The notes beneath the pieces were generated by a model, which was given only the letters and a program-made list of their open reading frames with translations, did no database searches and had not been told where the DNA came from. This document shows, in pieces, positions 34,307-42,213 of a stretch of DNA of 64,000 bases. Source of the stretch: JAHCHG01 sp965214585 (lineage in GTDB: Bacteria > Acidobacteriota > Blastocatellia > Pyrinomonadales > Pyrinomonadaceae); NCBI GenBank assembly GCA_965214585.1, contig OZ243957.1, forward strand, positions 1,054,001 to 1,118,000. The letters are read 5' to 3'. Every line of letters starts with the position of its first letter. Positions within the stretch are counted from its first letter, which is position 1. The position numbers were made by a program, and so were the translations under genes.

Positions 34307-35902
34307 TCAGCTTCGATAAACTCGATAATCAATTTCCGCAAAAATATTATCGCGGTTTTCGATCTCGGTTAAAAGTTCTTCGTTGAACTCGTTTTTGTCG
34401 AGCATTTCCGCCAGCAGATCGAAGCGGTGAATGTGCGCTTTGAAGCGGTTTGAGGAATATTGGACGGTTGTGCCTTGATAAATTTGGAAAGCCCAATCGC
34501 TCGATTCGGCGAGCAGAAGTTCGCGGGCGAGTTGGTTTAAAACGCGGTTTTGAATTTCGTTCGGTTGATAAAATCGGTTGGCAAATTCGGTCATTTTCTT
34601 TTCCGCATCGTGTTGGTAAGGATACATCCACGAATTGTTTTCGTTGAGCCAGACTTTGTAATAGCCGTTTTCGCCCCAACTCGAAGCTGACGGCTGCTGA
34701 ATTTGAATCGGAACATTTGCGTCGAGAAAATCGCCGGGCGTTACGGCACGGACTTCTTCGCGTCTGTGATGAAGTTCGCGGAACAGAAAATCTAAAAACT
34801 GCGGACCTTCAAACCACCAATGCCCGTAAAGTTCGGCATCATACGGCGAAGTGACAAGCGGCGGATGTCCGCCGAAAGTTTTGCGTAATTTATAAGCCTG
34901 CCGAACGCGCTTGCCGACAAAATCCGCTGCGTCTTCGGCGGCTTTCCGACGCGCCCAATCGGGAACGTATGGTTCTTTTTTGTCGTTCGTCGAGTCGCGC
35001 CCCGTAATTCTGTAATATTTTAAGCCGAGATGCCTGCGCGTTCCGTCTTTGTGCAGATGCGGTTTCAGATAATCAAGAGGTAAATCCCAACCGACATCGC
35101 GGTAAAATTCGCGGTAAACCGCATTTCCGGGATAGCCGACTTCCGCGCTCCAGACTTGCTGCGAAGTTTCGACATCGCGGGCAAAAAGCGCAACGCCGTT
35201 CGGACATCTGACGGGCGCGTGAACTCCGTAACGCGGACGCGGTTCGCCGTAAAGAATCGCGTGCGAATCGCCGATAAAATATTCTATACCGGCATCTTTC
35301 AAAAGTTCTTCGATTCCCGGTTCGTAAGCGCATTCGGGAAGCCAGATGCCGCGCGGATTTTTACCGAAATGCTTTTGATAATTTCGGACGGCAACCCGAA
35401 TTTGCGCCCGCTTTGCTTCCTTTGTGGAAATCAGCGGAAGAAATCCGTGAGTTGCGCCGCAAGTGATAATTTCCAGCACGCCCTTTTCCTGCATTTCGCG
35501 GAAAGCGTTAATAAGATTGCGGTTATAAACATCATTCCACAATCTCAAAGCCGAACTCAGATTTTCGACATACATTTTTACCGCGTCGTAAAAACGCGGC
35601 TCTTCGCGGCTGACCCTGACGAGTTCTTTACGCGATAAATCGAGCAGGTTTTCCAAATGGCTGGTGTAACGATTCTCAAGCAGATTGTCGGCTAACATTT
35701 CGCAAAGCGGCGGCGAAATATTCATTGCAAGACGCGGATTTCCCTTTGCTTCGTGCAGATTTTGCAGCAAAAAAACAAGCGGCAGATAAACTTCCGTAAT
35801 CGCTTCGTAAAGCCAGTCTTCTTCGAGAAATTCGGGATATTCGGGATGACGCACGAACGGCAGATGCGCGTGTAAAATTAAGCTGAAATATCCGACGGGC
35901 AT
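34307..35902 (-). CDS. GH57 1,4-alpha-glucan branching enzyme (DUF1957)
   Basis: 531 residues, the length of the TK1436/T. thermophilus-type branching enzymes that create alpha-1,6 branches in glycogen. The N-terminus Y-F-S-L-I-L-H-A-H-L-P-F-V-R is the GH57 signature. The nucleophile is Glu190 in I-W-L-P-E-C-A-Y-E-P-G. The acid/base is Asp355 in T-S-P-Y-D-A-E-L-Y-G-H-W-W. The C-terminal helical DUF1957 domain has W-A-F-Q-I-Y, though the D-x-x-F-x-x-x-Y core is short. It neighbours a DUF4912 gene (36316-37455), a pairing often seen with GH57 genes. Its 5' leader is occupied by family D repeats. Confidence 0.92.
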   Translation of the reverse strand: MPVGYFSLILHAHLPFVRHPEYPEFLEEDWLYEAITEVYLPLVFLLQNLHEAKGNPRLAMNISPPLCEMLADNLLENRYTSHLENLLDLSRKELVRVSREEPRFYDAVKMYVENLSSALRLWNDVYNRNLINAFREMQEKGVLEIITCGATHGFLPLISTKEAKRAQIRVAVRNYQKHFGKNPRGIWLPECAYEPGIEELLKDAGIEYFIGDSHAILYGEPRPRYGVHAPVRCPNGVALFARDVETSQQVWSAEVGYPGNAVYREFYRDVGWDLPLDYLKPHLHKDGTRRHLGLKYYRITGRDSTNDKKEPYVPDWARRKAAEDAADFVGKRVRQAYKLRKTFGGHPPLVTSPYDAELYGHWWFEGPQFLDFLFRELHHRREEVRAVTPGDFLDANVPIQIQQPSASSWGENGYYKVWLNENNSWMYPYQHDAEKKMTEFANRFYQPNEIQNRVLNQLARELLLAESSDWAFQIYQGTTVQYSSNRFKAHIHRFDLLAEMLDKNEFNEELLTEIENRDNIFAEIDYRVYRS

Positions 35903-35912
35903 AATATTTTTT

Positions 35913-36286
35913 GTTTAGAGTAACGGCTTTAGCCGTGAACAGCATTGCCGTTTCAAAAGTCAAGATCAAAGTGCATTGCGTTTTTCACGGTTAATGGTCT
36001 TTGACAAATAAATCTAACATTAAATCAGCCATCGTAGATGGCATCGGCATAAAGCCTAGCGTGGAGCGAAGCGAAACGCTGGGTTGTTGACAATAAACGG
36101 TTGAGAGCTATCGTAGATAGCGTCCGAAATATCCGTCGCCATCTACGATGGCTGGAATCTATTTTTCCATTCCGACCTAGCTCTGCCGATGCTCACGCTT
36201 TATGCGAGTCGCCCGCATACGCGGGCTGAAATCGGAAATTTTTTGTTAGATTTATTTGTCAAAGACCATAAGCCGTTACTCTAAAC
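35913..36286. repeat. Dispersed repeat family D, split by an inserted element
   Basis: Outer arms GTTTAGAGTAACGGCTT (35913-35929) and AAGCCGTTACTCTAAAC (36270-36286). The left arm continues TAGCCGTGAA. On the right its expected inverse TTCACGGTTA ends at 35993. The 276-bp element 35994-36269 sits between it and AAGCC. Removing that element restores a continuous arm with one mismatch. Confidence 0.8.
35994..36269. mobile_element. Non-coding 276-bp element with perfect 25-bp inverted ends
   Basis: The ends ATGGTCTTTGACAAATAAAT, then CTAAC (35994-36018), recur exactly inverted at 36245-36269. The interior contains CATCGTAGATGG and CCATCTACGATGG stems and AGCGTGGAGCGAAGCGAAACGCT. There is no open frame and no target duplication. 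The element at 62536-62830 has related ends (CTCTTTGACAA) and similar internal short stems. Confidence 0.75.
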
Positions 36287-36315
36287 GCGGACAATTTTTC
36301 TATTCTTGTAAATTA

Positions 36316-37455
36316 TTACCTTAAAGCAAATGAACTAAGCGGCGAAAACTTCGGAAGCGGTTGGCGCAAAACTCTGCGTTTTGTCGTTTTCGGAAAATTC
36401 ACCAAACTCGCGCCGAAAACCGCGCTGCCGAATTGCTCTTCTTCGACGATTTCATCAACATATTCGCCGAAATTTTTCTGTAAAGCACTAAGAGTGTTTT
36501 CTCTGCTTAATTTACCGGCATTTTCCTGCAATTTTTCAAACAATCTTTTGCTGATATGATGCCGCAGTTTTTCCAACGAATAACCGGAAGCCAGAGCGAG
36601 CAGAGCAAAGCGCACGTCGCTCAAATAATTTTCGGTAAAATTATCCGCTTCGTTTGTTTCGGTAATTTGCGCGAAGGCATTTTTCGCAGCAAAATCTGCA
36701 TATTCCGCGTCATCTCCCGCCAGCGCGACTTCCACCGCGTCCTGTTTATAACCCGAATCATCCAAAACCTGCGCGAACTGATTTGCCGAAACGTCAAAAT
36801 ACGCGGAATAATCGCGGCGCGAACTCGGATTTTTGCGCGGAGTTTCAACCGTATTTGAATATAAAACGCGGACGAACGGGCGATCTGTCGCGTAAAAACC
36901 GATCTCGGCTTTGTATTTTGAATTTGCCTCCGCATCAAACCAAGTCGAACCCTCGGCTTCAATCGGCACAATTTCTTCCAGATTCAGACTTTGATTGACG
37001 ATTTTCAGAACAAGCGTATAACTTCCCGTATTTCCGCCAAAGACGCGGTTTAAGGTTTGAAAAGGATTGTTTTGAAACGACCAGTAAAAGAAAATTTTGG
37101 TCGGCGACTGTATTTGCAGACGGGCGCGGTTTTCCCTTTTCAGTTCGGGCAGTTTCGGCTCGGACAGTTCTTTGAAAATCGGGTCTTCCGTATCATCTGA
37201 AATCTCTTTTTCAAAAGCCTCCGGGTTTTCAACATCCAAAATTCTGCCCGGCGAAATTTGCGGCAAATCCGCTTTCAGAGAAAGAATATCTTCTTCCTTT
37301 TCGTCAATTGCAAACTCTTGATTTTTAAGCGTTTCCGCAGAGGAAACGGCGTTCAATTTGAAATCTTCAAGCGGAAAATCCGTAACATTTCCCGTCTGTT
37401 TTTCTTCCGAATTTTCATCTTCGGACAGTAAATTTTTCGTATCTTTTTCACTCAT
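36316..37455 (-). CDS. DUF4912 domain protein
   Basis: 379 residues from the ATG at 37455; the upstream GTG at 37515 is less likely. The first 120 residues are acidic and disordered-looking (S-E-D-E-N-S-E-E-K). A DUF4912 domain lies at about 125-220: R-A-R-L-Q-I-Q-S-P-T-K-I-F-F-Y-W, then Y-T-L-V-L-K-I-V, A-E-G-S-T-W-F-D-A and Y-K-A-E-I-G-F-Y. The C-terminal 180 residues are helical. DUF4912 is often encoded beside GH57 glucan enzymes, and here the GH57 branching enzyme follows after a repeat. A role in glucan metabolism or binding is an inference from this neighbourhood. Confidence 0.8.
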   Translation of the reverse strand: MSEKDTKNLLSEDENSEEKQTGNVTDFPLEDFKLNAVSSAETLKNQEFAIDEKEEDILSLKADLPQISPGRILDVENPEAFEKEISDDTEDPIFKELSEPKLPELKRENRARLQIQSPTKIFFYWSFQNNPFQTLNRVFGGNTGSYTLVLKIVNQSLNLEEIVPIEAEGSTWFDAEANSKYKAEIGFYATDRPFVRVLYSNTVETPRKNPSSRRDYSAYFDVSANQFAQVLDDSGYKQDAVEVALAGDDAEYADFAAKNAFAQITETNEADNFTENYLSDVRFALLALASGYSLEKLRHHISKRLFEKLQENAGKLSRENTLSALQKNFGEYVDEIVEEEQFGSAVFGASLVNFPKTTKRRVLRQPLPKFSPLSSFALR

Positions 37456-37639
37456 AACATATCTATAAAAGCTAAAATATACGAAGATTATGCGGAACTT
37501 TCGGTTCGGACACAAGCGCAGATGTCTTTTAATTTCGGTTTAGATTGATAAATTCAATTCGGCGGATATAAAAATAAAAACTAGAAACGGAAAGTTCACA
37601 AAACCTGAAAACTGTTTCAGATTTAGAACTTATTTAACA

Positions 37640-38593
37640 TTACGCCGGAAAATCATCTGTTCTGCCAAAATTCTCATCCGCCAAAACGCTCGCCGTCATT
37701 AAAACGAACAAAATCCAGATGGCATCGGCTAAAAGCAGATGAATCAACTGCATAATAATCGGTGCGCCCGTCAAAAGTGTTGCTGCTCCGAAGGCGAGTT
37801 GAATTATAACGACGAACGATAAAAAACTCGCCCAGCGATTTATCCAGACGTTATTTTTTGCCTGTTTTTTCAGCCATCCCGACAAAAAAATTAAAAACAC
37901 GCCGACGAGAATCGAAGAGATCGGATGAAAAATGCGTAACCGCAGCAAAATGTGTGAAGTTGTCGAAAAATCCTGTTTCAAGCCTTCCGCCAAAGTTTCC
38001 GACGGAAAAAGCATACTGCTTAAAGCCGCCACCGAACCGCTGATTCCGATAAAAAATATTCCGGCAACTGCCAATCCCAAAAAAAGCAGAATTTTCGGCT
38101 GAACCTTAAAATCGAAATGCTTTCCGCCGCTGGCAAACCAAGCCGTTAAGGTTAGAAATGTCAATAAAATGAATGTGTTTATAAGATGTCCCGCCATCCA
38201 GAAAGGACGCGCGTCGGTCAGCGTTTCGGCGGTGTTTCCGGTTAAAACCAATCCCGCGCCGACGAGTGCTTCGGTGATTATAAAAACGAACGAAATCAAC
38301 GCCGTTTTCCGCAAAATATGTTTTTTTGGAAATTTGCGAAACGTCCAGACGACCAACGCCAAAACCGCAAAAAACGCCAAACCGCTGGTCAGTCTGTGGG
38401 AAAATTCGATAACGGTTTTCATCTCCGGCGCGGATGGAATGATCTCGCCGTGGCAGGTCAGCCAATGCTGCCCGCAGCCGTCGCCCGATTTTGACGCTCG
38501 GAGAAAAACGCCCCACAAAATTACGACAATATTATAAGCGAGAACGAACCAAGCGTATTTAGCAAATTTTGTCAGTTTTAATTCGGTCTTCAT
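37640..38593 (-). CDS. ctaA: Heme A synthase (COX15/CtaA)
   Basis: A 317-residue inner-membrane protein starting at the ATG at 38593. It oxidises the C8 methyl of heme O to a formyl, making heme A for cytochrome c oxidase. Eight hydrophobic segments in two four-helix halves are present. Heme-ligand histidines are recognisable in V-I-E-F-S-H-R-L-T-S-G, in M-A-G-H-L-I-N-T-F, in R-L-R-I-F-H-P and in Q-L-I-H-L-L-L-A-D. The paired cysteines G-D-G-C-G-Q-H-W-L-T-C lie in the first periplasmic loop. No oxidase subunit genes are adjacent. Confidence 0.93.
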   Translation of the reverse strand: MKTELKLTKFAKYAWFVLAYNIVVILWGVFLRASKSGDGCGQHWLTCHGEIIPSAPEMKTVIEFSHRLTSGLAFFAVLALVVWTFRKFPKKHILRKTALISFVFIITEALVGAGLVLTGNTAETLTDARPFWMAGHLINTFILLTFLTLTAWFASGGKHFDFKVQPKILLFLGLAVAGIFFIGISGSVAALSSMLFPSETLAEGLKQDFSTTSHILLRLRIFHPISSILVGVFLIFLSGWLKKQAKNNVWINRWASFLSFVVIIQLAFGAATLLTGAPIIMQLIHLLLADAIWILFVLMTASVLADENFGRTDDFPA

Positions 38594-38693
38594 TTTTGTT
38601 ACATTCAAATTTCGGATGTCTGAAACATCAGAATATCATTCGTTATAGAAAAGCCGAAAGTAGTTAGAAACTGTTTGGAAATTCAGAAAAAAT

Positions 38694-38854
38694 GTAACGC
38701 CGGCATCTTGCCGGCTGTCTTGGTGGCATCTTGCCGGCTGTCTTGGTGGCATCTTGCCGCCAAATTTATCTGTTTTTTCCCGCCAATTCGAGTAAATAAC
38801 GCTCGAATTGGCGGCTGGAAGCCACCAAGACAGCCGGCAAGATGCCGGCGTTAC
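38694..38854. repeat. Dispersed repeat family B, copy 2, with internal tandem repeats
   Basis: Outer arms GTAACGCCGGCATCTTGCCG and its inverse ending GCCGGCGTTAC at 38854. The left side holds a 23-bp unit (GGCATCTTGCCGGCTGTCTT, then GGT) starting at 38702, 38725 and, partially, 38748. The inner hairpin CCAATTCGAG/CTCGAATTGG is followed by GGCGGCTGGAAGCCACCA, shared with copy 1 at 5795. Confidence 0.85.
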
Positions 38855-38884
38855 AATTTCCAAATAGCTTCTTAGAAAAACTTT

Positions 38885-39070
38885 ATGGAAACCGAACATT
38901 TTTTTAACTGTCCGCATTGCTGGCAAAAAATTTCGATGATTCTGGATTTATCCGTTACGAATCAGGTTTACATAGAAGATTGCGAAGTTTGCTGCAATCC
39001 GATTCGGATTTCATATAATGCCAAAAACTTCGAGTTGGAGAATTTTTCCGCCGACAGCATCGAACAATGA
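38885..39070 (+). CDS. CPXCG-motif cysteine-rich small protein
   Basis: 61 residues. It carries C-P-H-C-W-Q near the N-terminus and C-E-V-C-C-N-P-I in the middle, giving two C-x-x-C pairs that would bind one zinc or iron. This matches the small CPXCG cysteine-rich family seen in many proteobacteria and acidobacteria. The function is unknown. It overlaps tlyA by four bases, so it is the first gene of a three-gene unit. Confidence 0.85.
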   Translation: METEHFFNCPHCWQKISMILDLSVTNQVYIEDCEVCCNPIRISYNAKNFELENFSADSIEQ

Positions 39071-39804
39071 AAAAACAGAGAATTGATGAACTTCTCGTTA
39101 AGAGGGATTTTGCCAAATCAAAGAAAAAAGCGCAGGCACTCGTAATGTCCGGCGTTGTTTTAGTTGATGAAAAAAGAGTTGAAAAATCGTCGGAAACCTT
39201 TTCGCTTGACGGCGAAATTCGCATAAAAGGTGATTCGCCGGAAAATAAATTTGTCGGGCGCGGCGGTTTGAAACTCGAAAAGGCACTAAATGAATTTCAA
39301 ATCTGCCCAAGCGAATATGTCTGTCTGGACATCGGCGCGTCAACCGGCGGATTTACCGATTGTTTGCTGCAAAACGGGGCGAAAAAAGTTTATGCCGTTG
39401 ATGCCGGAACAAATCAGCTTGATTGGAAACTCCGAAACGATGTGCGCGTTGAAACCCTCGAAAATGTTAATGCGCGTTACTTGAAACCGTCTGATTTTGC
39501 GGAAAAATTCGACTTGATCGTAATGGACGTATCTTTTATTTCCGTAACGAAAATTCTTTCCGCACTTTTGCCTTTAATAAAGAAAAGCGGGAAAATTATC
39601 GTGTTGATAAAACCGCAGTTTGAAGTTGAAAAGGGCGAAGTCGGCGAAGGCGGAATCGTCCGCGAATCTGAAAAACATCAGCAAGTAATTGATAAAATAA
39701 ACGGTTTTGCGGCAAAGATCGGTTTGCAAAATTCCAATTTGACCGAATCGCCGATTACGGGCGCGGGTGGAAATGTAGAATTTTTAGCGTTGTATGAAAA
39801 CTGA
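39067..39804 (+). CDS. tlyA: TlyA-family rRNA 2'-O-methyltransferase
   Basis: 245 residues. The N-terminal S4 RNA-binding domain is M-K-K-Q-R-I-D-E-L-L-V-K-R, followed by K-A-Q-A-L-V-M-S-G-V-V. The FtsJ-like methyltransferase domain starts at F-V-G-R-G-G-L-K-L-E. The SAM-binding motif is C-L-D-I-G-A-S-T-G-G-F-T-D-C. Catalytic-region motifs are V-M-D-V-S-F-I-S and L-I-K-P-Q-F-E-V. TlyA methylates 16S and/or 23S rRNA 2'-hydroxyls in other bacteria. It overlaps the small genes on both sides. Confidence 0.93.
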   Translation: MKKQRIDELLVKRDFAKSKKKAQALVMSGVVLVDEKRVEKSSETFSLDGEIRIKGDSPENKFVGRGGLKLEKALNEFQICPSEYVCLDIGASTGGFTDCLLQNGAKKVYAVDAGTNQLDWKLRNDVRVETLENVNARYLKPSDFAEKFDLIVMDVSFISVTKILSALLPLIKKSGKIIVLIKPQFEVEKGEVGEGGIVRESEKHQQVIDKINGFAAKIGLQNSNLTESPITGAGGNVEFLALYEN

Positions 39805-39973
39805 CACTCGAAAAGAAAAAACTCAAAAAAAGTTAATTGAAAATCTCGATTTTTATTTTGAAAACGGTTTGATGGTTTTGACCGCGCATTTTCTGAAAAA
39901 TCGCGGTTACTGCTGCAAAAACGATTGCCGTCATTGTCCTTATCAAAAGGAAAACACAGAAAAATTAAAGTAA
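39794..39973 (+). CDS. DUF5522 small cysteine protein
   Basis: 59 residues, starting 11 bases before the tlyA stop. The sequence has F-E-N-G-L-M-V-L-T-A-H-F-L, then R-G-Y-C-C-K-N-D-C-R-H-C-P-Y. The C-C-x3-C-x2-C cluster with R-H-C-P-Y is the DUF5522 signature, a short protein of unknown function that probably binds metal. Its last nine bases overlap the convergent arsR 3' end. Confidence 0.85.
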   Translation: MKTDTRKEKTQKKLIENLDFYFENGLMVLTAHFLKNRGYCCKNDCRHCPYQKENTEKLK

Positions 39974-40426
39974 AAATGTTTCCATCGGCGCATTTTCCTG
40001 CGCTTCATTTTCCTTTTGCAATATATCCGTTTCAAGTAATGTTTCGGGTTTCGGCGCACGGGCAATCGTCAATGGCACGCTCAGAGAACGACAAATGTTT
40101 ATAAGTTTCTTATAATCTTCGCGCATATCTTTCTGCTGTTTTAAGGCTTCGAGCGTTTCGGCGAAAATTTTTGCGAGATTTTCATCGTTCGGCATTTCGA
40201 TTTTGTAGTGCATCCATTTTCCTTCGCGTCTTGATGAAACTAAATCGGCGTTTCGCAAATAAGCCAAATGTCTGGAGATTTTCGGCTGGCTTTCGCCCAA
40301 AACTTCCGTAAAAAAACACACGCAAACTTCATCTTCGCGCATTAAATTCAACAATCTAAGCCGCGTTGTATCGGACAAAGCCGTAAACAAATTTTCCATT
40401 TTTGCTAAGAAATCCGCATCGTTCAT
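39965..40426 (-). CDS. arsR: ArsR-family arsenic-responsive repressor
   Basis: 153 residues: a winged-helix repressor that leaves DNA when As(III) binds. L-S-D-T-T-R-L-R-L-L-N-L-M is followed by D-E-V-C35-V-C37-F-F, the E-x-C-V-C metal site of ArsR. The recognition helix is S-Q-P-K-I-S-R-H-L-A-Y-L-R, then G-K-W-M-H-Y-K. The C-terminal 60 residues extend beyond the usual family length and contain C-R-S-L-S-V-P-L, possibly a third thiol. It is divergent from arsI with operator-like sequences between, so it probably represses the arsenic genes and itself. Confidence 0.93.
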   Translation of the reverse strand: MNDADFLAKMENLFTALSDTTRLRLLNLMREDEVCVCFFTEVLGESQPKISRHLAYLRNADLVSSRREGKWMHYKIEMPNDENLAKIFAETLEALKQQKDMREDYKKLINICRSLSVPLTIARAPKPETLLETDILQKENEAQENAPMETFLL

Positions 40427-40459
40427 AAAACTAAATTAACACATTTTTCAATTTTTGTC

Positions 40460-40539
40460 TTGACATTTAATTTTTCAAAACATATATTCGGATTAACATA
40501 TATGTCTTGACGTATATGAAATTGACAAAGGAGAAAATT
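40460..40539 (+). promoter_or_regulatory. arsI promoter, ArsR operator candidates and ribosome-binding site
   Basis: TTGACA at 40460-40465, a 17-base spacer and TATATT at 40483-40488 form a near-consensus sigma70 promoter. ACATATATGT (40496-40505) is a perfect palindrome just downstream, with related CATATAT at 40481 and GTATATG at 40513, candidate ArsR sites. AAAGGAG ends seven to eight bases before the arsI ATG. Confidence 0.75.
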
Positions 40540-40992
40540 ATGAAAACACACATTTCATTAAAGGTAAAAAATGTAAAAGAAAGCACCGAATTTTATAAAA
40601 AGATGTTCGGTATCGAGCCGTATAAAACAAAAACGGGTTACGCAAAGTTCGACGTGGCAAATCCGCCGCTGAATCTGACTATGAATCAGACAAATTTTAA
40701 CGAAGGCGGTTCGCTTTCGCATCTCGGTTTGCAGGTCGAATCAACACAGGAAGTTCTAAATATCGGCAGGCGTTGGACGGAAAACGGTCTGATTACGCTT
40801 GATGAAATGCAGACAGATTGCTGCTATGCTTTGCAGGATAAAACTTGGGTTTCCGATCCCGACGGAAATTCTTGGGAAGTTTTTACGGTTTTGGAAGACA
40901 CAGGCAAAGAGGAAATTGCGGCGGCTGCGTGCTGCGTGCCGAATGCGGAAACGGTTGAGATAACGCGCTCGACAAAATCCGTCGGCGGATAG
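40540..40992 (+). CDS. arsI: ArsI-like C-As lyase (VOC dioxygenase; CadI family)
   Basis: 150 residues from the ATG after AAAGGAG. A vicinal-oxygen-chelate Fe(II) dioxygenase that in characterised ArsI proteins cleaves the C-As bond of trivalent organoarsenicals such as MAs(III). Metal ligands fit His5 (K-T-H-I-S-L), His61 (L-S-H-L-G-L) and Glu113 (S-W-E-V-F). The vicinal thiols that bind arsenic are Cys94-Cys95 in T-D-C-C-Y-A. The C-terminus has a further A-A-C-C-V-P pair. Its position behind an ArsR-type operator supports the arsenic role over the generic cadmium-induced protein label. Confidence 0.9.
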   Translation: MKTHISLKVKNVKESTEFYKKMFGIEPYKTKTGYAKFDVANPPLNLTMNQTNFNEGGSLSHLGLQVESTQEVLNIGRRWTENGLITLDEMQTDCCYALQDKTWVSDPDGNSWEVFTVLEDTGKEEIAAAACCVPNAETVEITRSTKSVGG

Positions 40993-41004
40993 ATAATAAT
41001 GTGA

Positions 41005-42180
41005 ATGGACGAAAAATCATTTGACACTTTAGCCGTTCACGCGGGCGAGGATTTGACCGAAAATTACGGCGCGGTTTCCGTTCCGATTTATAACGCTTCA
41101 ATTTTTTCCTTTCCCGATGCCGACGAAGGCGCGGCGATACACAATTTTCAGAAAAAAGGTTTTTTCTACGGAAAACTCGGAAATCCGACGCAAAATGCTC
41201 TGGAAAAAGCAATCGCTGAACTCGAAAACGGCGAAGCCGCTATAACTTTCGCATCGGGAATGGCGGCAACTTCTTCGGCAGTTTTGGCTTTCGTAAAAAC
41301 GGGCGATCACATCGTCGCGCCCGATTCGATGTATTCGACGACGACCATTTTTTTGCAGCATATTGCCGAAAAGTTCGATGTTGAAATAAGTTTTGTTGAC
41401 GCGGCAAATGCGGAAAATTATAAAAATGCGATTCGTGAAAACACAAAAATTTTCTGGATCGAAACGCCTTCAAACCCTCTGCTCAAAATTGCGGATATAA
41501 AAGCTGTGGCAAAAATCGCCAAAGACGCTGAAATTCTGGCAATTGCCGACAATACATTTGCCACGCCGTATAATCAGAAACCTCTCGATTCGGGAGTTGA
41601 TCTGATAATTCACAGCGCGACCAAATATCTCGGCGGACACAGCGATTTAACCGCCGGTTTGCTCGTCGGCAAAAAAGATTCGATTGAAAAAATTCGTCAT
41701 TCGACCTCGAAACTTTTTGGCGGAAACATCGCGCCGCAAGTTGCGTGGCTCGTTTTGCGCGGAATCAAAACTTTAGCTTTACGGATGGAACGGCATAACT
41801 TAAACGCATACGCAATAGCAAATATGTTATCAAATCATCCGAAAGTCGAGGATGTTTTTTATCCGGGTTTAGCAGATCACAAAAATCACGACATCGCAAA
41901 ATCGCAGATGAGAGGTTTCGGCGGAATGATTTCCTTTGATGTCGGCGGAACGAACGAAGGAAAAACTTTGGTAAATAACGTAAAAGTCTGCACTTTGGCA
42001 ACATCTCTGGGCGGTGTGGAAACTATAATTCAGCATTCGGCTTCGATGACGCACGCGACTCTTACTACCGAAGAACGCAAAAAGGCGGGAGTTACCGACG
42101 GTTTGATTCGTCTTTCAGCCGGCATCGAAAACCGACAGGATTTAATTGAAGATTTGAAAAATGCGCTGGACAAAATTTAA
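41005..42180 (+). CDS. PLP-dependent Cys/Met metabolism enzyme (cystathionine gamma-synthase/methionine gamma-lyase type)
   Basis: 391 residues, 12 bases after arsI. Fold-type I PLP enzyme of the trans-sulfuration family. PLP-binding parts are A-S-G-M-A-A-T-S-S, W-I-E-T-P-S-N-P-L and A-D-N-T-F-A-T-P. The Schiff-base lysine is in H-S-A-T-K-Y-L-G-G-H-S-D. G-F-F-Y-G-K-L-G-N-P-T-Q replaces the usual Y-S-R-x-x-N-P-T segment. Exact activity (synthase, gamma-lyase or beta-lyase) cannot be fixed. In an arsenic operon it might supply thiols. It may also simply be co-located. Confidence 0.87.
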   Translation: MDEKSFDTLAVHAGEDLTENYGAVSVPIYNASIFSFPDADEGAAIHNFQKKGFFYGKLGNPTQNALEKAIAELENGEAAITFASGMAATSSAVLAFVKTGDHIVAPDSMYSTTTIFLQHIAEKFDVEISFVDAANAENYKNAIRENTKIFWIETPSNPLLKIADIKAVAKIAKDAEILAIADNTFATPYNQKPLDSGVDLIIHSATKYLGGHSDLTAGLLVGKKDSIEKIRHSTSKLFGGNIAPQVAWLVLRGIKTLALRMERHNLNAYAIANMLSNHPKVEDVFYPGLADHKNHDIAKSQMRGFGGMISFDVGGTNEGKTLVNNVKVCTLATSLGGVETIIQHSASMTHATLTTEERKKAGVTDGLIRLSAGIENRQDLIEDLKNALDKI

Positions 42181-42213
42181 CAAACTTTTTTACGAAAGAA
42201 AGTATAAAACACA

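Noticed and set aside
34300..34341. Longer start (TTG at 34341) for the RelA/SpoT-like gene
   Set aside because: It would overlap the conserved GH57 3' end by 35 bases; the ATG at 34299 leaves a normal seven-base gap.
38702..38760. Short direct repeats of 23 bp resembling the start of a CRISPR array
   Set aside because: Units are contiguous with no spacers and belong to the arm of a family B hairpin element; no cas gene is present.
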